Source: Chromera velia (taxonomy: Eukaryota > Sar > Chromeraceae). From it: a stretch of 64,000 bases of DNA. Each line of letters opens with the position of its first letter. Position 1 is the stretch's first letter. The position numbers and the translations under genes were made by a program. Below are positions 35,642-47,638 of the stretch, one piece after another. The DNA lies in assembly GCA_018398765.1 (NCBI GenBank), contig JAHBMJ010000553.1, forward strand, positions 138,857-202,856, given 5' to 3'. The notes under the pieces were generated by a model, which ran no database searches, had not been told where the DNA came from, and saw nothing but the letters and a program-made list of their open reading frames with translations.

Positions 35642-38600
35642 GAGAGACGGACAGAGACAGAGACAGAGAGAGAGAGAGAGAGAGACAGACAGAGACAGAG
35701 ACTGAGACAGAGAAAAAGAGAGAAAGAAAGAGACAAAGAGAGAGAGAGATGAACGAGGGACGGGGTCCAGGCATGGGCTTTCCCTCCGAGAACTGAAGAG
35801 ACAAAAGAAAACAAAGGCCGGGTGCAACGAATTTCTCCCTAAATGAATGCCTGACCTTGTGAAACTTTTCGATTTCAATGTCTTGGTGTTCAACCTCCAC
35901 CCTGAAGTAGGCAACGGACGCTTCAGCTTGCTGTAAGGGAAAGTAGGAACACAGATATCAGGAAGAGGATGAAAACACGAACTGTTCTTCAGAGCATCTC
36001 GTTCGTTTCTTCCAAGATGTAACGTAACCAAGCTAGGCTGAGATCAGACGCCAGTGAAATGAGAGGAACAGAGAGAGAAAGAGAACAGAAGAAGTTACAA
36101 TGTGGTAGTTCGTAAGAGGGACACACTCTCACACACGCGCGTTCTGCATGGATGTTTTGAGCCCCTCAGTACATTACACCAACACACAGTGCATGCATTT
36201 TCTATTCTATGCCCTCACCCCCCTCCCATCTGACCTGGAGCTGCTGCCTTAGTCTCTCGACTTCCCGTTTTGCCTTTGCAAGCTGCGAACGATACAGAGA
36301 CAAGCATGCAACAAACAGGCAAACAAACCGAGCAGCAAAGAAACAAAAAGGGAAAGTTGAAGGGCGACAAAACTTCAGAAAGAGAATGTGCAAGCCAAGG
36401 GAAGGATATGACACGGAAGATATGGAAAGAAAAAAGAGAGAAGGAAAGGGGCGGCAGAGTGAAAGAGAGAGGGAGGGAGGGAAGGAGGGAGGGAGGGGGA
36501 GAGAGCTCCAGTTTAATCTACATCGTCTTTGCCTGATGTTGCCTTTCTGTTCTCCCTGGGCTGATCAGACATGCGCGACGAAGCGATCGGTCAGTCTGGG
36601 GCTCTCCATTCAACAAAAGGGGGCACTCGATTTGCCTTCGGCTTCTCGACGGGAGGGATTGGCATGGACTATCTTTCTTTTCTCTCTCTACATTCTTTTC
36701 GTCTGCATGACTGATCATTTCTTTTTCCTTCTTTCTCTCCTCTGCCAACAGACATGCAGACAGACCTGCTTCTTCAGTTTCTCAGATGACTCCGATGTCG
36801 CAACTGCAGCCAGCCAGACAGAAGGTGGATCGGATCGATCCATACATCAAAATTCAACGTGAAAAATGGGACTGAGCCGAGCAAAAAGACATAAGAGATA
36901 AGGGATAAGGGATTTATTGGTGCCTGCATGCAAGCACTAGCGCCGTTTCGTCTTTGGTTGCTCAAAGCAAAAGATACTTACTGTTGTTTACTTCTCGCTC
37001 TTACTGCTAGTGCTACCGAACAGGTGGACGAGAGCGAGCGAAGGAATCTAGAACAGGAACAAAGAACTCAATAGGGGGGAGGAAAGAAGAAAGAAAGAAT
37101 GGGGGGAAGAAGCAACGATCCTGCAGATCAAAACGAAAGGCAGTCGACTCACGTTTCTCATAAGTTGCAAGAAGTTCCGTCAGTCGGACGATCTCCTCCT
37201 CATGTCTTGCCTGCACTTCTGACATCTCCTGCAAGAAGAATCCATCGCATCAACGGCTGATGATGTCAAGACTTCTTGTGCAACTGAAATTCTCATGCAA
37301 TTAAAGGAAGGGGAAACATAAGGAGGAGGAAAAGCAGGGGAAAAGAAAAAGACTAAGAACACTACAAAAAAGAAGAAGAAGAAGAAGAAGAAAGGAAGGA
37401 AGGAAGGAAGGAAGGAAGAAAGAAAGACAGAAAACGCAGAGTTTTGTACCCAGAGTCATGCAGCGGTGCGGTTGTGTGGAGGGAAGATAGATGGAGAAGG
37501 AACAGAAAAGGGCAAAGGGAGAAAGCCATCAACCCACATCTGCAAAAGCCTTCTGCATGCTGAGCATCTCTTCTCGACGTTTCGAGTTTTGTTGCTGGCT
37601 GTTTGCCTGTTGAGATGCCTTAGGGGGGGACATGGAGGAAGAAGAGGAGGAAGACACGGCCGTCTGCCGCCGCCCGCCGTTGTCCTCTTCCCTTTCCCTG
37701 TCTTCAGTGTCTCTCGTGCGCCCTCCGAGGCCACTCAACTCGTCCGCAAGGTTACTGCTTCTGCAAGGAGGGAAACGGCGAGAAATGAAGAAGAATCGCA
37801 GCAGGGAAAGAACGGAGAACGCAAGAATGCATGGAAAGAACGGAGCGAATACGAATGCGAGAAAAGGTAGGAGTCCGAAGGATGCCACGCAAAGCTTTGC
37901 AAAAACACACTTCCTTCAATCCTTGTGATAAAACAGCAAAGAGTGAGAAGTCTCCAACAGTCCGTCGACAATTGCCGAGCCCAATGAGTTCTTTGCCCTT
38001 TTTGACGCACTGCAATGGGAAGAGAAGACCGACTTTCTCTGTCTGTCTGCTTTCCGTCTCCTCTTTGGGATCTGAATCTGGGCATGCAACTAACTTGGGG
38101 TCTCTCTACATTCATCGTGAACATACAGGACGTAGACGGCCTATCTTCCTTCTCTCGCCTTCCAACTAAAGAACTGTCCTGACCGACGTTTCCCCCTTTT
38201 CTCTCGTATGAACATGAACAGTGCATGCATGCCGCCGCTTTCGGTCTTTCCTTTTGGCGACTTACGGAGGTTCTTGCGATCCCCCAGAGATCCCCCCGGC
38301 GCCTCCTCCCCTGGGCGTTACAGAGGTGAAGCCTCGAGGCGTGATGGCATCTGTCAGCATTCTCTCGTGATCCAGTTCCTCTATTGCTCTGTTGGCACGT
38401 CCCTTCTGGGCCTGCAGAAGCTGTTGAAGCTCGTCGACTGTGGAGCGCAACCTCTCGTTGGATTCCTTTGCCAGGGAATTCTTCTGCTGCTCTTGTCGAA
38501 GTTCCTTCTCTCTTTCTGAAAGTTGGTGCTTTGTCTGAGCCAGATCCTCTCTTAGATCAGCCATCTTTGACTGCAAGAGTTTGAGTTTCTCCCTCTCTGT

Positions 38601-38801
38601 ATAGAGCTGCTGCATTTCCTTGGAGAGCGCCTGAAGCTCTGATACAGACAGCGTGACGCCCCCATGGGAGGAAGGAGAAGGGAAGGAGAGGTCCTCGTCG
38701 TCATCATCCCCCCGTCTACCCCCACCCGAGCTGAAGGCGTTCAGCTTCTGCAGAGCAGACTCCTTGGCCTCCGAGAGGGAGGGGTCGTCGGAGTCGTCCA
38801 T
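34647..38801 (-). CDS. Coiled-coil protein with acidic/disordered C-terminus (8 exons, 618 aa)
   Basis: Exons: 38801-38266, 38009-37959 (junctions least sure), 37760-37538, 37228-37153, 36803-36766, 36282-36235, 35930-35856, 35456-34647; the phases close. It starts at MDDSDDPSLSEAKESALQKL. A long coiled coil covers about residues 55-150 (heptad-like LSKEMQQLYTEREKLKLLQ, then REDLAQTKHQLSEREKELRQ). Shorter helical exons follow (EMSEVQARHEEEIVRLTELL, LAKAKREVERLRQQLQ, QAEASVAYFRVEVEHQDIEI). The last exon is a 269-residue Gly/Ser/Arg/Glu-rich disordered tail. No catalytic domain is seen. The layout suits a cytoskeletal, centrosomal or scaffold protein, but that is only a structural inference. 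It is transcribed divergently from the E2 gene. Confidence 0.75.
35600..35750. repeat. (GA)n/(GAGACA)n purine tract in the last intron of the coiled-coil gene
   Basis: A long purine-rich simple repeat lies between exon 7 (ends 35856) and exon 8 (starts 35456). On the sense strand it is a pyrimidine tract, possibly acting as an extended polypyrimidine region before the acceptor. Confidence 0.9.
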
Positions 38802-39668
38802 CGGATCGAATAACTAGGGCTGATTCGCGTCTGAATCAACGATCCTCCTTCCTGCGGGAAGAAAGAGTTATCAGGAATAATGTACCGGTCTGTCTGACGT
38901 CACTCTTGGTACATTGACAGAGTGGTGAAAGTTGCAGTTTCTAGCTAGCTCTTTCGGAGTGGAGTTGTCGCATGCACAAGATCACCACTCTGCGTAAGAC
39001 TCTGGTTGTGCTCGAGTTGGATCTTTCTCAGCAGAATCAAGAAGAAGAGTGTCGTGACTCGTCGCAGCGTTAGTGTGTGGTCACCTGCGTAGACTTCAGC
39101 ATGAGTTCCTCTCAGTAAAGCTGCTCATATAGCTTAATTCAATCTTCTGTTCTCACCATGCATGCATGCAGTCGACCGGCCAGCCTCGATCGTACATGCT
39201 GCTTGGAGGGCTTTTTTCGGGGGTCGCGTGGGCATGCATGTGGTGCATTGTGGTGCGTATATATATGCGCGCAGACGCGGTCCCCCCCAGTGCATGAGAC
39301 AATTAAGGGTTAAAAGCCCTCGCGCATGCAGCGTCCGAAAAGCCTCAGAGGGCAAATCACTAGCTAGCTCATTTAGAGGCCCTCAGATCTTCCTGCAATT
39401 TTCGCGCATCCACAGCGACATGCACTGTACGCGTCTCCTTTCAACTGACAGTCTGGGAAGATCTGACACTGAGGTGACCAGGCTGTGAGTGTGCCGGCCT
39501 ACATCTGACTTGTGCGCGCTTTCGTATTAGTAAGAAGGTCCCCATAGACTCCAGCGAGTTCGACGTGAAAGGTGATTCGCTTGCGGGTGTTATTGGCACG
39601 GAGTCTGGTTGTGTCCGATCTTTCAGAGAGACAGACAGAGCGAAGCGTCTCCGACAAAAGTCCGAGAG
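38802..39668. promoter_or_regulatory. Divergent promoter region with TGCATG-type motifs (coiled-coil / PDH E2)
   Basis: This 867-bp region separates two opposing ATGs. It contains clustered GCATGC/TGCATG sites: CCATGCATGCATGCAG at about 39156-39171, GGGCATGCATGTGG at about 39230, CGCGCATGCAGCG at about 39323, and TACATGC and ACATGCAC sites nearby. In apicomplexans such motifs are known AP2-factor sites; that they act here is inference. A (TA)n-like stretch GTATATATATG occurs near 39257. Confidence 0.45.
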
Positions 39669-40646
39669 ATGATCCCAATGGGCTTCTCCTGCGCGTTCTT
39701 TCTGTGTGCGCTCTTGGGCGCACATGCACGTCACCTTTCTGCCAGCATGGGAGGAAAGAGGCAGATGGGATTTCTTGGTCTGACTGGTCCTTCCTCTTCA
39801 TCTTTGTCTTCCTCGCTGAAGCGAAGAAGAAGGGAGTGGGTATCTGGAGAGGGAGCCGACAGGACAGCACTTGCATCCACTACCCATGAAATCTTTATGC
39901 CTGCCCTGTCAAGCACCATGAAGGAAGGAAGAATCGTGCAGTGGACGAAGAACGTCGGAGACAAAGTAGACGTCAGTCTGCCTATCTCCGTCCATGCCGC
40001 GTGCCCCTCTCTTGCTGCTTTCTTTTGCTGGGGAATTGGGTAGCGATCTCTCTGCGATTCATGCAAATCTGGTGTCTTGCCTCCCGTGTGGGCACGCCTC
40101 CCTTCCGGAATGCTTCGGCCTTTACCTGTTTGCCTTCGCTGCTTCCCCCCCCGCCTCTTTTCGCTGTGTCTATGCTTGATCGGTCAAACGCCCAAAGCAT
40201 TGACAGCCCACGGCTGCTGTAGTCTGCTTTTCCCTTTTTTGATGTGCTCCCGGTTGGACTGGCTCACGAGGTCAGCGCTGACACGAGACTTAGTGCAGTT
40301 AGCAATCTGCTGCGCGGAGCTCGCTTGTTTTACAAGATCACTCCCACTGGTGCACCCCACTTTGTGCTTACGAGACTGCAGGTGGGAGAGGTGGTCATGG
40401 TGGTGGAGTCTGACAAGGCAGACATGGACGTGGAGTCCTTCAATGAAGGTGCGAAGGATGCGACGACGTGCTTCCTTTACTTGCTCCTTTCCTTCCAGCC
40501 TGTGCTTTTCTGTTTGTATCTTTTTCTTTGCGTGATCTTTTTCTTTGCGTTTCCCCGTGTATCAATCAGATCAAACAGGGATGGCTTATCAATGAGTGAT
40601 ATTTGTCTGTGAGAAAAGGCTCCCCCCTTTTCTCTCTCTCTCTCTG

Positions 40647-40706
<60 letters not shown>

Positions 40707-40951
40707 CTTGTGTGTGTGCTTTGTGTGTGTGTGTGTGCTTTGTGTGTGTGTGTGTGTGTGAGTGAGAGAGAGAGAGAGAGAGAGAGAGACCATTGGACGT
40801 GCCCGCCTGCCTCCCTGCATGCCCTCAGGATACCTTGCACGGAAGTTGGTAGACGAGGGCGGATCTGCAAATGTGGGGGAGACGGTCGGGCTCCTCGCAG
40901 AGAACGCAGATGATTTGGACAAGGTCGACATTTCAGATATTCCCTCAGGTT

Positions 40952-41000
<49 letters not shown>

Positions 41001-44000
41001 GTCCCTCTCCCTCCTCCTTTCGGTTGTCTGATTCTTCGGCTGGTCGCTTGGTCGGCCCTTCTTTCTTGATGGTCGGTCGACCCATCCATTCAGTCTTTCT
41101 TTCTTTCTGTACCTACCCCCTCCTCCTCTCCTTTCGAATTGAGCCTTGTCGCATGCCTGTCTGGGGTCTGACTCCACTCACCCCACTCGGCTTTTGGTTG
41201 GTTGTTGCAGGAGACGGCAACCGTCATGACGGGACGACTGCGTGGAAACTTCCGGAGACGGCACACCCACCCGCATCTGACGGTCTGTCTTTTTTTTTTT
41301 TGCCTCTTCGCTCGTTTGTTCGTTAGCTAGCTTGTGTGTTCATTCGCTTTGACAATCAAAGGGAGAGTGAAAAAGAAAGTTCCGTGATCGTACAGCAAAG
41401 GAGGTTTTTCTCTTCCTTTTCTTTCGCTGTTTCAAAAACAAGCGTTTCAAATGCGCCGTCATGGGCCTGCAGTTCATCCGTTGATTCTCTGTCTTACGTT
41501 TCTTCTTCTGTTTGCCTGCGTACCCTTCGATCATATCTTTATGCTGTTCTTGTTTGCCTCTTTCTATCCTTTTTTTTTTCCTCGTCGATTCAGCTGACAG
41601 CGTTCCCCAAGAGTTCCTCTCGGAGTCGGCTTTGGCGGACGTGGGGGCAAAAGAGGTGTTCATGCCTGCCCTCTCTAGCACCATGACGGAGGGAAGGGTG
41701 TCCAAGTGGTTGAAGTCAGAAGGGGACAGGATCGAGGTCGGTCGTTCAGTCGGTTTCTCCCTCTCTCTCTCTCTCCCTCCCCCCCTCCCTCTTCCTCTCC
41801 TTGTTCTGACTGCCTTTTGTCTGCATACGCATTGGCCCTTCTCTCTCGGTCTTCCGATCCCTCTGCCACTTGTTCATCTTATTGACAAACGGAAGACACC
41901 TAGAGGAAAAGAAAGAAGGAAAGAAGGGAAGAAAAAACCAAAATTAGGTAAGAGTTTCAGCCGAACAGAAAGGCATCGAGGTGGACAAACAGAAAAGGAA
42001 GTAACTGGAGAAGCGAGGGAGGAAGCAGGAAAGTGGATCAGAAATTACGAAGGGAAAAGAAGGTTCCATGGGTCTGTGTCGCTTTCGTGATCTATTTCGG
42101 CGACTTTTTGAATGCTCGAAGCTTCTAAAGCGAATGAAGTCAATCAGATCGAACAACTCGCCCACACGCCATGATGACATCACGGCATGATGCATCATGC
42201 AGGTTGGAGACACGGTTATGGTTGTTGAGAGTGACAAGGCGGACATGGACGTCGAGTCTTTCGAGGAAGGTGATTGGGTAGTTTCTTTCGTAGTTACGTT
42301 TCTGTTTGACCGGTTTCTTTCTTTCCTCTCTATTCCGCAAGTTTGCCGTTTTCCTGGTGCCTGCTGATGAACGGTCTGGAAACACACTCTCAGTGCGGCT
42401 TTGCAAAAAGGGTGAATGAAGGAAACTCGGGAAGGCGAAGGGAGTCAAGCAAGCACGGCGCAGAGTGAATGAATACGCGAAACGATTGCGGACCAAGTCA
42501 GCAAGAGGATGGGCACCCAACTGAAGAGAGCTGTGATGTAACAGATTCTCCTGAAAGGAAAGAAGACAAAGAATGAAGCTCGATCAGGAATGACGATAAA
42601 ATAGGTGTGCGAACAGGACGAGGAAAGAGGAGGAAAATAAATCAATCATACATGCCGTGTCTACCTGCAGGCTATCTTGCTCAGATCCTGGTGCCCGAGG
42701 GAGAGTCAGCAGCGGTGAGTTACTTGTTCTGTTCTATGTTTGCTTCTCCATTGTGCCCCTTTCTTTTCTGTTTCTGTTCTCTTTTGTCCCTGGAGATTGC
42801 TCCCTTTCCTGTGTGTGTCTTTTTTTCTTCTCCAAATCGTCGGATTTCCTTTCCTTCATGCCCTCCCAAAGACAGAGGCTCGCTGTCTGCAGAGTTTTGT
42901 GTTTCTTAATTGATGCCATTCGGATTGCCGACTTTGTGCCTCATTCCTTCCTTCATTTCCTCTGCTTGGGTCCGATTCCTTCTTTCCTGTCCTTTCTTCT
43001 AGCGACACGGCAAAGGAAAGAAATGCATCCTCGATCCCTATCGTGAAGCCTCTCTGTCTGTTCTACTCAGGTGGGAGCGACCTGCGCCCTCATCGCGTCT
43101 TCTATCGAGGAGATCGAGACAGTCAAGGCAGCAGGAACTCAGGGAATCGCGTCCGGTCAGTAGAGCAGTGAGAGAAATGAACAAAAAAAAGAGTTGAGGA
43201 GATCGAGACAGTCAAGGCAGCAGGCACTCAGGGAATCGCGTCCGGTCAGTAGAGCAGTGAGAGAAATGAACAAAAAAAAAACACACAGCCGACTGACTGA
43301 CTCTCTTTATGCCTCCCCGCCTTCTCTGTGTCTACTGTCTGTTTACCATTCCGTCCCTGTCTCGGCACGTGAATGAAAGAAAGACGGCTGTGGACGTCAA
43401 GCAAAGTGTTGTCGTTTGTGCATTCTTCTTATAAGAATGAAATTGAATAGCACCGCATAAATGGCTGCAGGAACCAACCGACGAGCGGACGGGACCACTG
43501 CTGTGGCGCCAATGCCCTCCGCCCCCGCCCCGGCCGCAGCCCCCCCCGCTGCCCCTGCTCCCGTTGCGGCGGCTTCGCCCTCCGTCCCAACCACCGACAT
43601 CTTCATGCCTGCCCTTTCCAGGTTGGACCGGAAGGCAGGCAGGATGCTGCAATATTTGATTGCATGCATGCTCTTTTTCTGTCTTTCTTTCTTTCTTTCT
43701 TTCTTTGTTTCTTTGTTTCCTTTGTGTTTCTTTGTTTCCTTCGTTTGTAAAGGTTCGACAGCGTGAAAATACTGAATCGTTGCATTCCCATCTGCCGACA
43801 TTTCTTCCTGCGGGGCTCTTCATTCTTGTTCGCCAGTCAAACGCTCTGTCTGGATGTGTTCGGGAAGTCGTGTCCTCCTGGACGATCCGACGCATGCGCG
43901 CATTTGACTATCCACGCATCGACGTATGTAGTCATCTGCATACATGTAAGTACAGATATCTGTCTGCAAAAAAAAGGGCCAAGTGTCTGTCTGCATTCCC

Positions 44001-46852
44001 TCTCTCTCGATCATCTGTGCAGCACTATGACTGAGGGTCGCGTGTCCCAATGGCAGATCTCAGTCGGAGATCGCGTGGAGGTAGGTTGGTAGGTCTCTTT
44101 TATTGTCAGTTTGTCTTTCTATCTGGTCAGCGCGGTGACTTTTTAAGTGTTTTACGGGCTGTCAATACTTCCGGGACTGAGGGTCGATACTCTTTTTTTT
44201 TTTTTTCGTTCGTTCGTCCATGTCCAAGATAAAGAAAGGAAGATCTGCTCTCATGCTTAGGTCAAAAGGTGATTCGTTTAAGAGGTTCAGACATTTTTGA
44301 AAAGGAAGTGTGTTTCTGATCATTAGCTTGCTTTTTTTTTTTTTCTTCAATTTTTCGATTCCTTCCCTCTCTCCTTGCATGCAGGTGGGACAGACGGTCA
44401 TGGTTGTTGAGAGTGACAAGGCAGACATGGAGGTCGAGTCTTTCGAGGAAGGTGGGAAGGGGGGGGAGGGGGGGGGGACCTTTGTTTTGGCAGCATCTCA
44501 TCTTCCTTTGTTCGTACGACAGCAACATTTGGCTTTCTGCCCTGCCGTTTGGTGAATTGGTGAAGAGATGACAGGATTCCCTGCCCGCCTCTGTGTGTGT
44601 CTTCCTTTGTTTACAGAGTGACTGCAAGCTGCCTTTATGAATCGTTCTCTTTTCATCGCTCATTTCAGTCATTTTCTCCGCAACCTTCTTTCCTCTCTCC
44701 CGTTGGTTTCTCTTTTCTTCGCAGGCTATGTCGCAAAAATCTTGGTGGGAGAGGGCGAAATGGCAGCGGTGCGTATGAATGCCTGACTGACTGAATCAGA
44801 TACACCGAGGGGGCAGGGCATGGTCCGACAATCTGCTTTAATCTTCTCTTGCCTAAATTCTCTCTGCTACTCGTCTGCCCGTCTGTCTATCGGGTGGGCT
44901 CTCTTTGGGTGCCTTTCAAGACTGCCAGATTGGTGCGAGTCACACTCAATCTCAATCTTGCGGCAGTAATGACGCGTACAGCTTTTCAGGTCTTTCCCCA
45001 GGTTAATATCCCCTTATCTTCTCTGTTCGGAATCCCAGTCTGACTGTCTCCCCCGCTTGATGTTTCCCCCTTTTTCCGTGTCTGCCTGTCTGTCTACATC
45101 CATTTGTGTCTGCCTGTCTGTCTACATCCATTTGTGTCTGTCTGTCTGTCTACATCCATTTGTGTCTGTCTGTCTCTCTATCTATCTGTGTATGTGCAGG
45201 TGGGTGCCCCTGTGGCCCTTTTGGTTGAGAAGGAGGGGGACATCTCGAAGGCACAAACGGGGGGAGGCGGGGGAGCGGCTCCGGTCAGTTAAGTAAGAAG
45301 GGCAGCCTGGGAAGGTAGGGAGGAGAGAGACAAACACACATGAAACGCGAACAGCCTGATTTGATTTGAGCGATCTTGACCTGCCCGAAAGGGGGGTCAC
45401 GTGGTTTGTTGTCATTCTATTGTGTCCCCACTTTGTCTCTGATCTCCTCAGCGATCCTCTCAGTCTGCTCGCATTCTCCTGGCCTGTCATCTCTTACCGC
45501 ATTTCAGTAGCGCCATAATTCTCATCCTGTCTCACCTCACTCAGCTCTGCATTTGTTCAACCTTTCTACTCCCGGTTGGATCTGTCGCCGCACTCCTTCC
45601 TCCTGCAGGCTGCGACTCCTGGAGCACCTGCAGCTGCTGCCCCTGCGGCCGTGAGAGCACCAGTAAGTCTGTTTCCCTCTGAGATTTTTCCTGTTAATGT
45701 TTTTGGTTGGGGTAGACTGGTAAACGCATGGGTCGCTTTCTTGTAGTGGGCATGTTCGTTTGTCTGGTCATTCGTCTGGTCGTCCTCTTCTTTTGTTTGA
45801 ATTAAAGAGGGAAGGAAGCGCATTCACTCACTACAACCGGAATGCATGGGTAGGTTCGGGCAGGCAGGCAGGGGGTTTCTTTTTGTAGACTCAGTAGACG
45901 ACTCTACCGCTTTATCTCCTCCTTGTCGTAAGATTCCGCTGTTCTGCGCTCCTTTTCTGACCTTTTTCTGTGTGGGCCCTTCCCACATCTGCTCACCCCC
46001 TCTCCCTCCTCTCCTCTCTTGCAGGCACCATCCGCTCCGTCAATTTCAAGCCCTCTCTCGTGAGTCGTGTCAACGCATTGAATGTGAATCGTTTAGGTCT
46101 CTTCAGTTCAGTTGATCTTCGTTTGGGATAGCTGATGAAGTTCACTCCACTCTTGCTTGGTCTCAGACGGAGTTCCGTGCAAACCTTTGTTCACAACATT
46201 GCTTTCTCTCTTGTTCTTCCAGTCTCCTTTCAGGAAAGGCAGCCAAGTAAAACAAAAACGCAGAAAGGAAGCTGGATCTTACAAAGCAGAGGAGACGTCG
46301 AAGTATACGTACGTTGAGGTTTATTCAATTCAACGCGCGCACAGGGTTTGCGTGCCTGGCTCTACTGATCCTTCCCTGCAAACACTTGTCGAGATCTTGA
46401 TGTTTTTCTTCCTTCCCTGTTTCGTTTCCTATTTCTGCAGAACGTTCGTGCCATACTCCGTCGACCAGGACCTAGCCTCCCAACTCCCTCCCGGCTGGGA
46501 CGCCGATGCCCTCAAGAACGAATTCTGGAAGCGATTGAAGTCAGGCAGGCAGGCAGGCAAGCAGGCAGGCAGAAGGAAGAAAGAAAGAGAGCAAGCAAGC
46601 AAGAAAGAGGGAGAAGAAAAGGAAGGGTAACGGTGGCGAATGCTTGAAAGTGTAAACATGTTTACGTTTGTCCATCTGCCTGTGTGTTTGCAACAGAAGA
46701 GCGCCTCCTGCCCTCTGGTGGTCCAAGATGTTTTTTTTGGAATGATCCGTTGTCCCTCTGGGTTTTTTGGGGGGGTGGGCCTGAAATGAAGGAATGCAGG
46801 GAGAAGGGGAAACCGTACAATGACCTTCGAAACGTACGTGAGGTGCTGTGAT

Positions 46853-46915
<63 letters not shown>

Positions 46916-47593
46916 AAATATCTGTATGAGAGTGCATGTAAGTTTTTTTGATTTGTTTGTTTGATGACGGCTTGTCTTCTGGTGATTTGCTTTTTCCTCT
47001 CTGCAGCTCTTTCCCTGAGGGCAAGGCTTACGTTGATGAACTGAGCAAGACAGACAAGTAAGAAAGAGCAGGAGGGAGTGAAGAAGAAAGAGATCTGCGT
47101 CGTTCTGAGGAAACGAGGGACTTCTCTCGTGAAGTTCCTTCGTCTTTTGCTCTTACTTTCCGCTCCTCTCTCTCTCCACTTTTCACTGACTGCCCACACA
47201 ATACACACACACACAGAGACGGCACCCTGCCAGGAAAGCAGGACAACCACACCATCCCCTCCCCTTTCCTCCCTTCACCCCCGCCTGCCACGAACCCTGA
47301 AGAATTAGCCTTCCCTTCCCTCTTCTTTTCTTGACGCCTGCTTCTGCGTCTTCCAGAGGCAAGGCTGAGCTTCAACGACTTCTCACCAGCGCCGCCGAGA
47401 GGGTACCGCCCACCACCCATCTTCTGCAACCGGAACACGCGAGGGCAGGCTCAATATGGCAGGCAAGCGGGTGAGTGCCTTGAATGCATTCCATCTCGTT
47501 CGCAGCATTGCCTCCATCTCTTCCTTGTTTACGTGTCTGTTCCTTCATTGGAGGTCTGGCCCGTGTTTTCTTCTCGTATGGGTGTAAAGGCGC

Positions 47594-47638
<45 letters not shown>

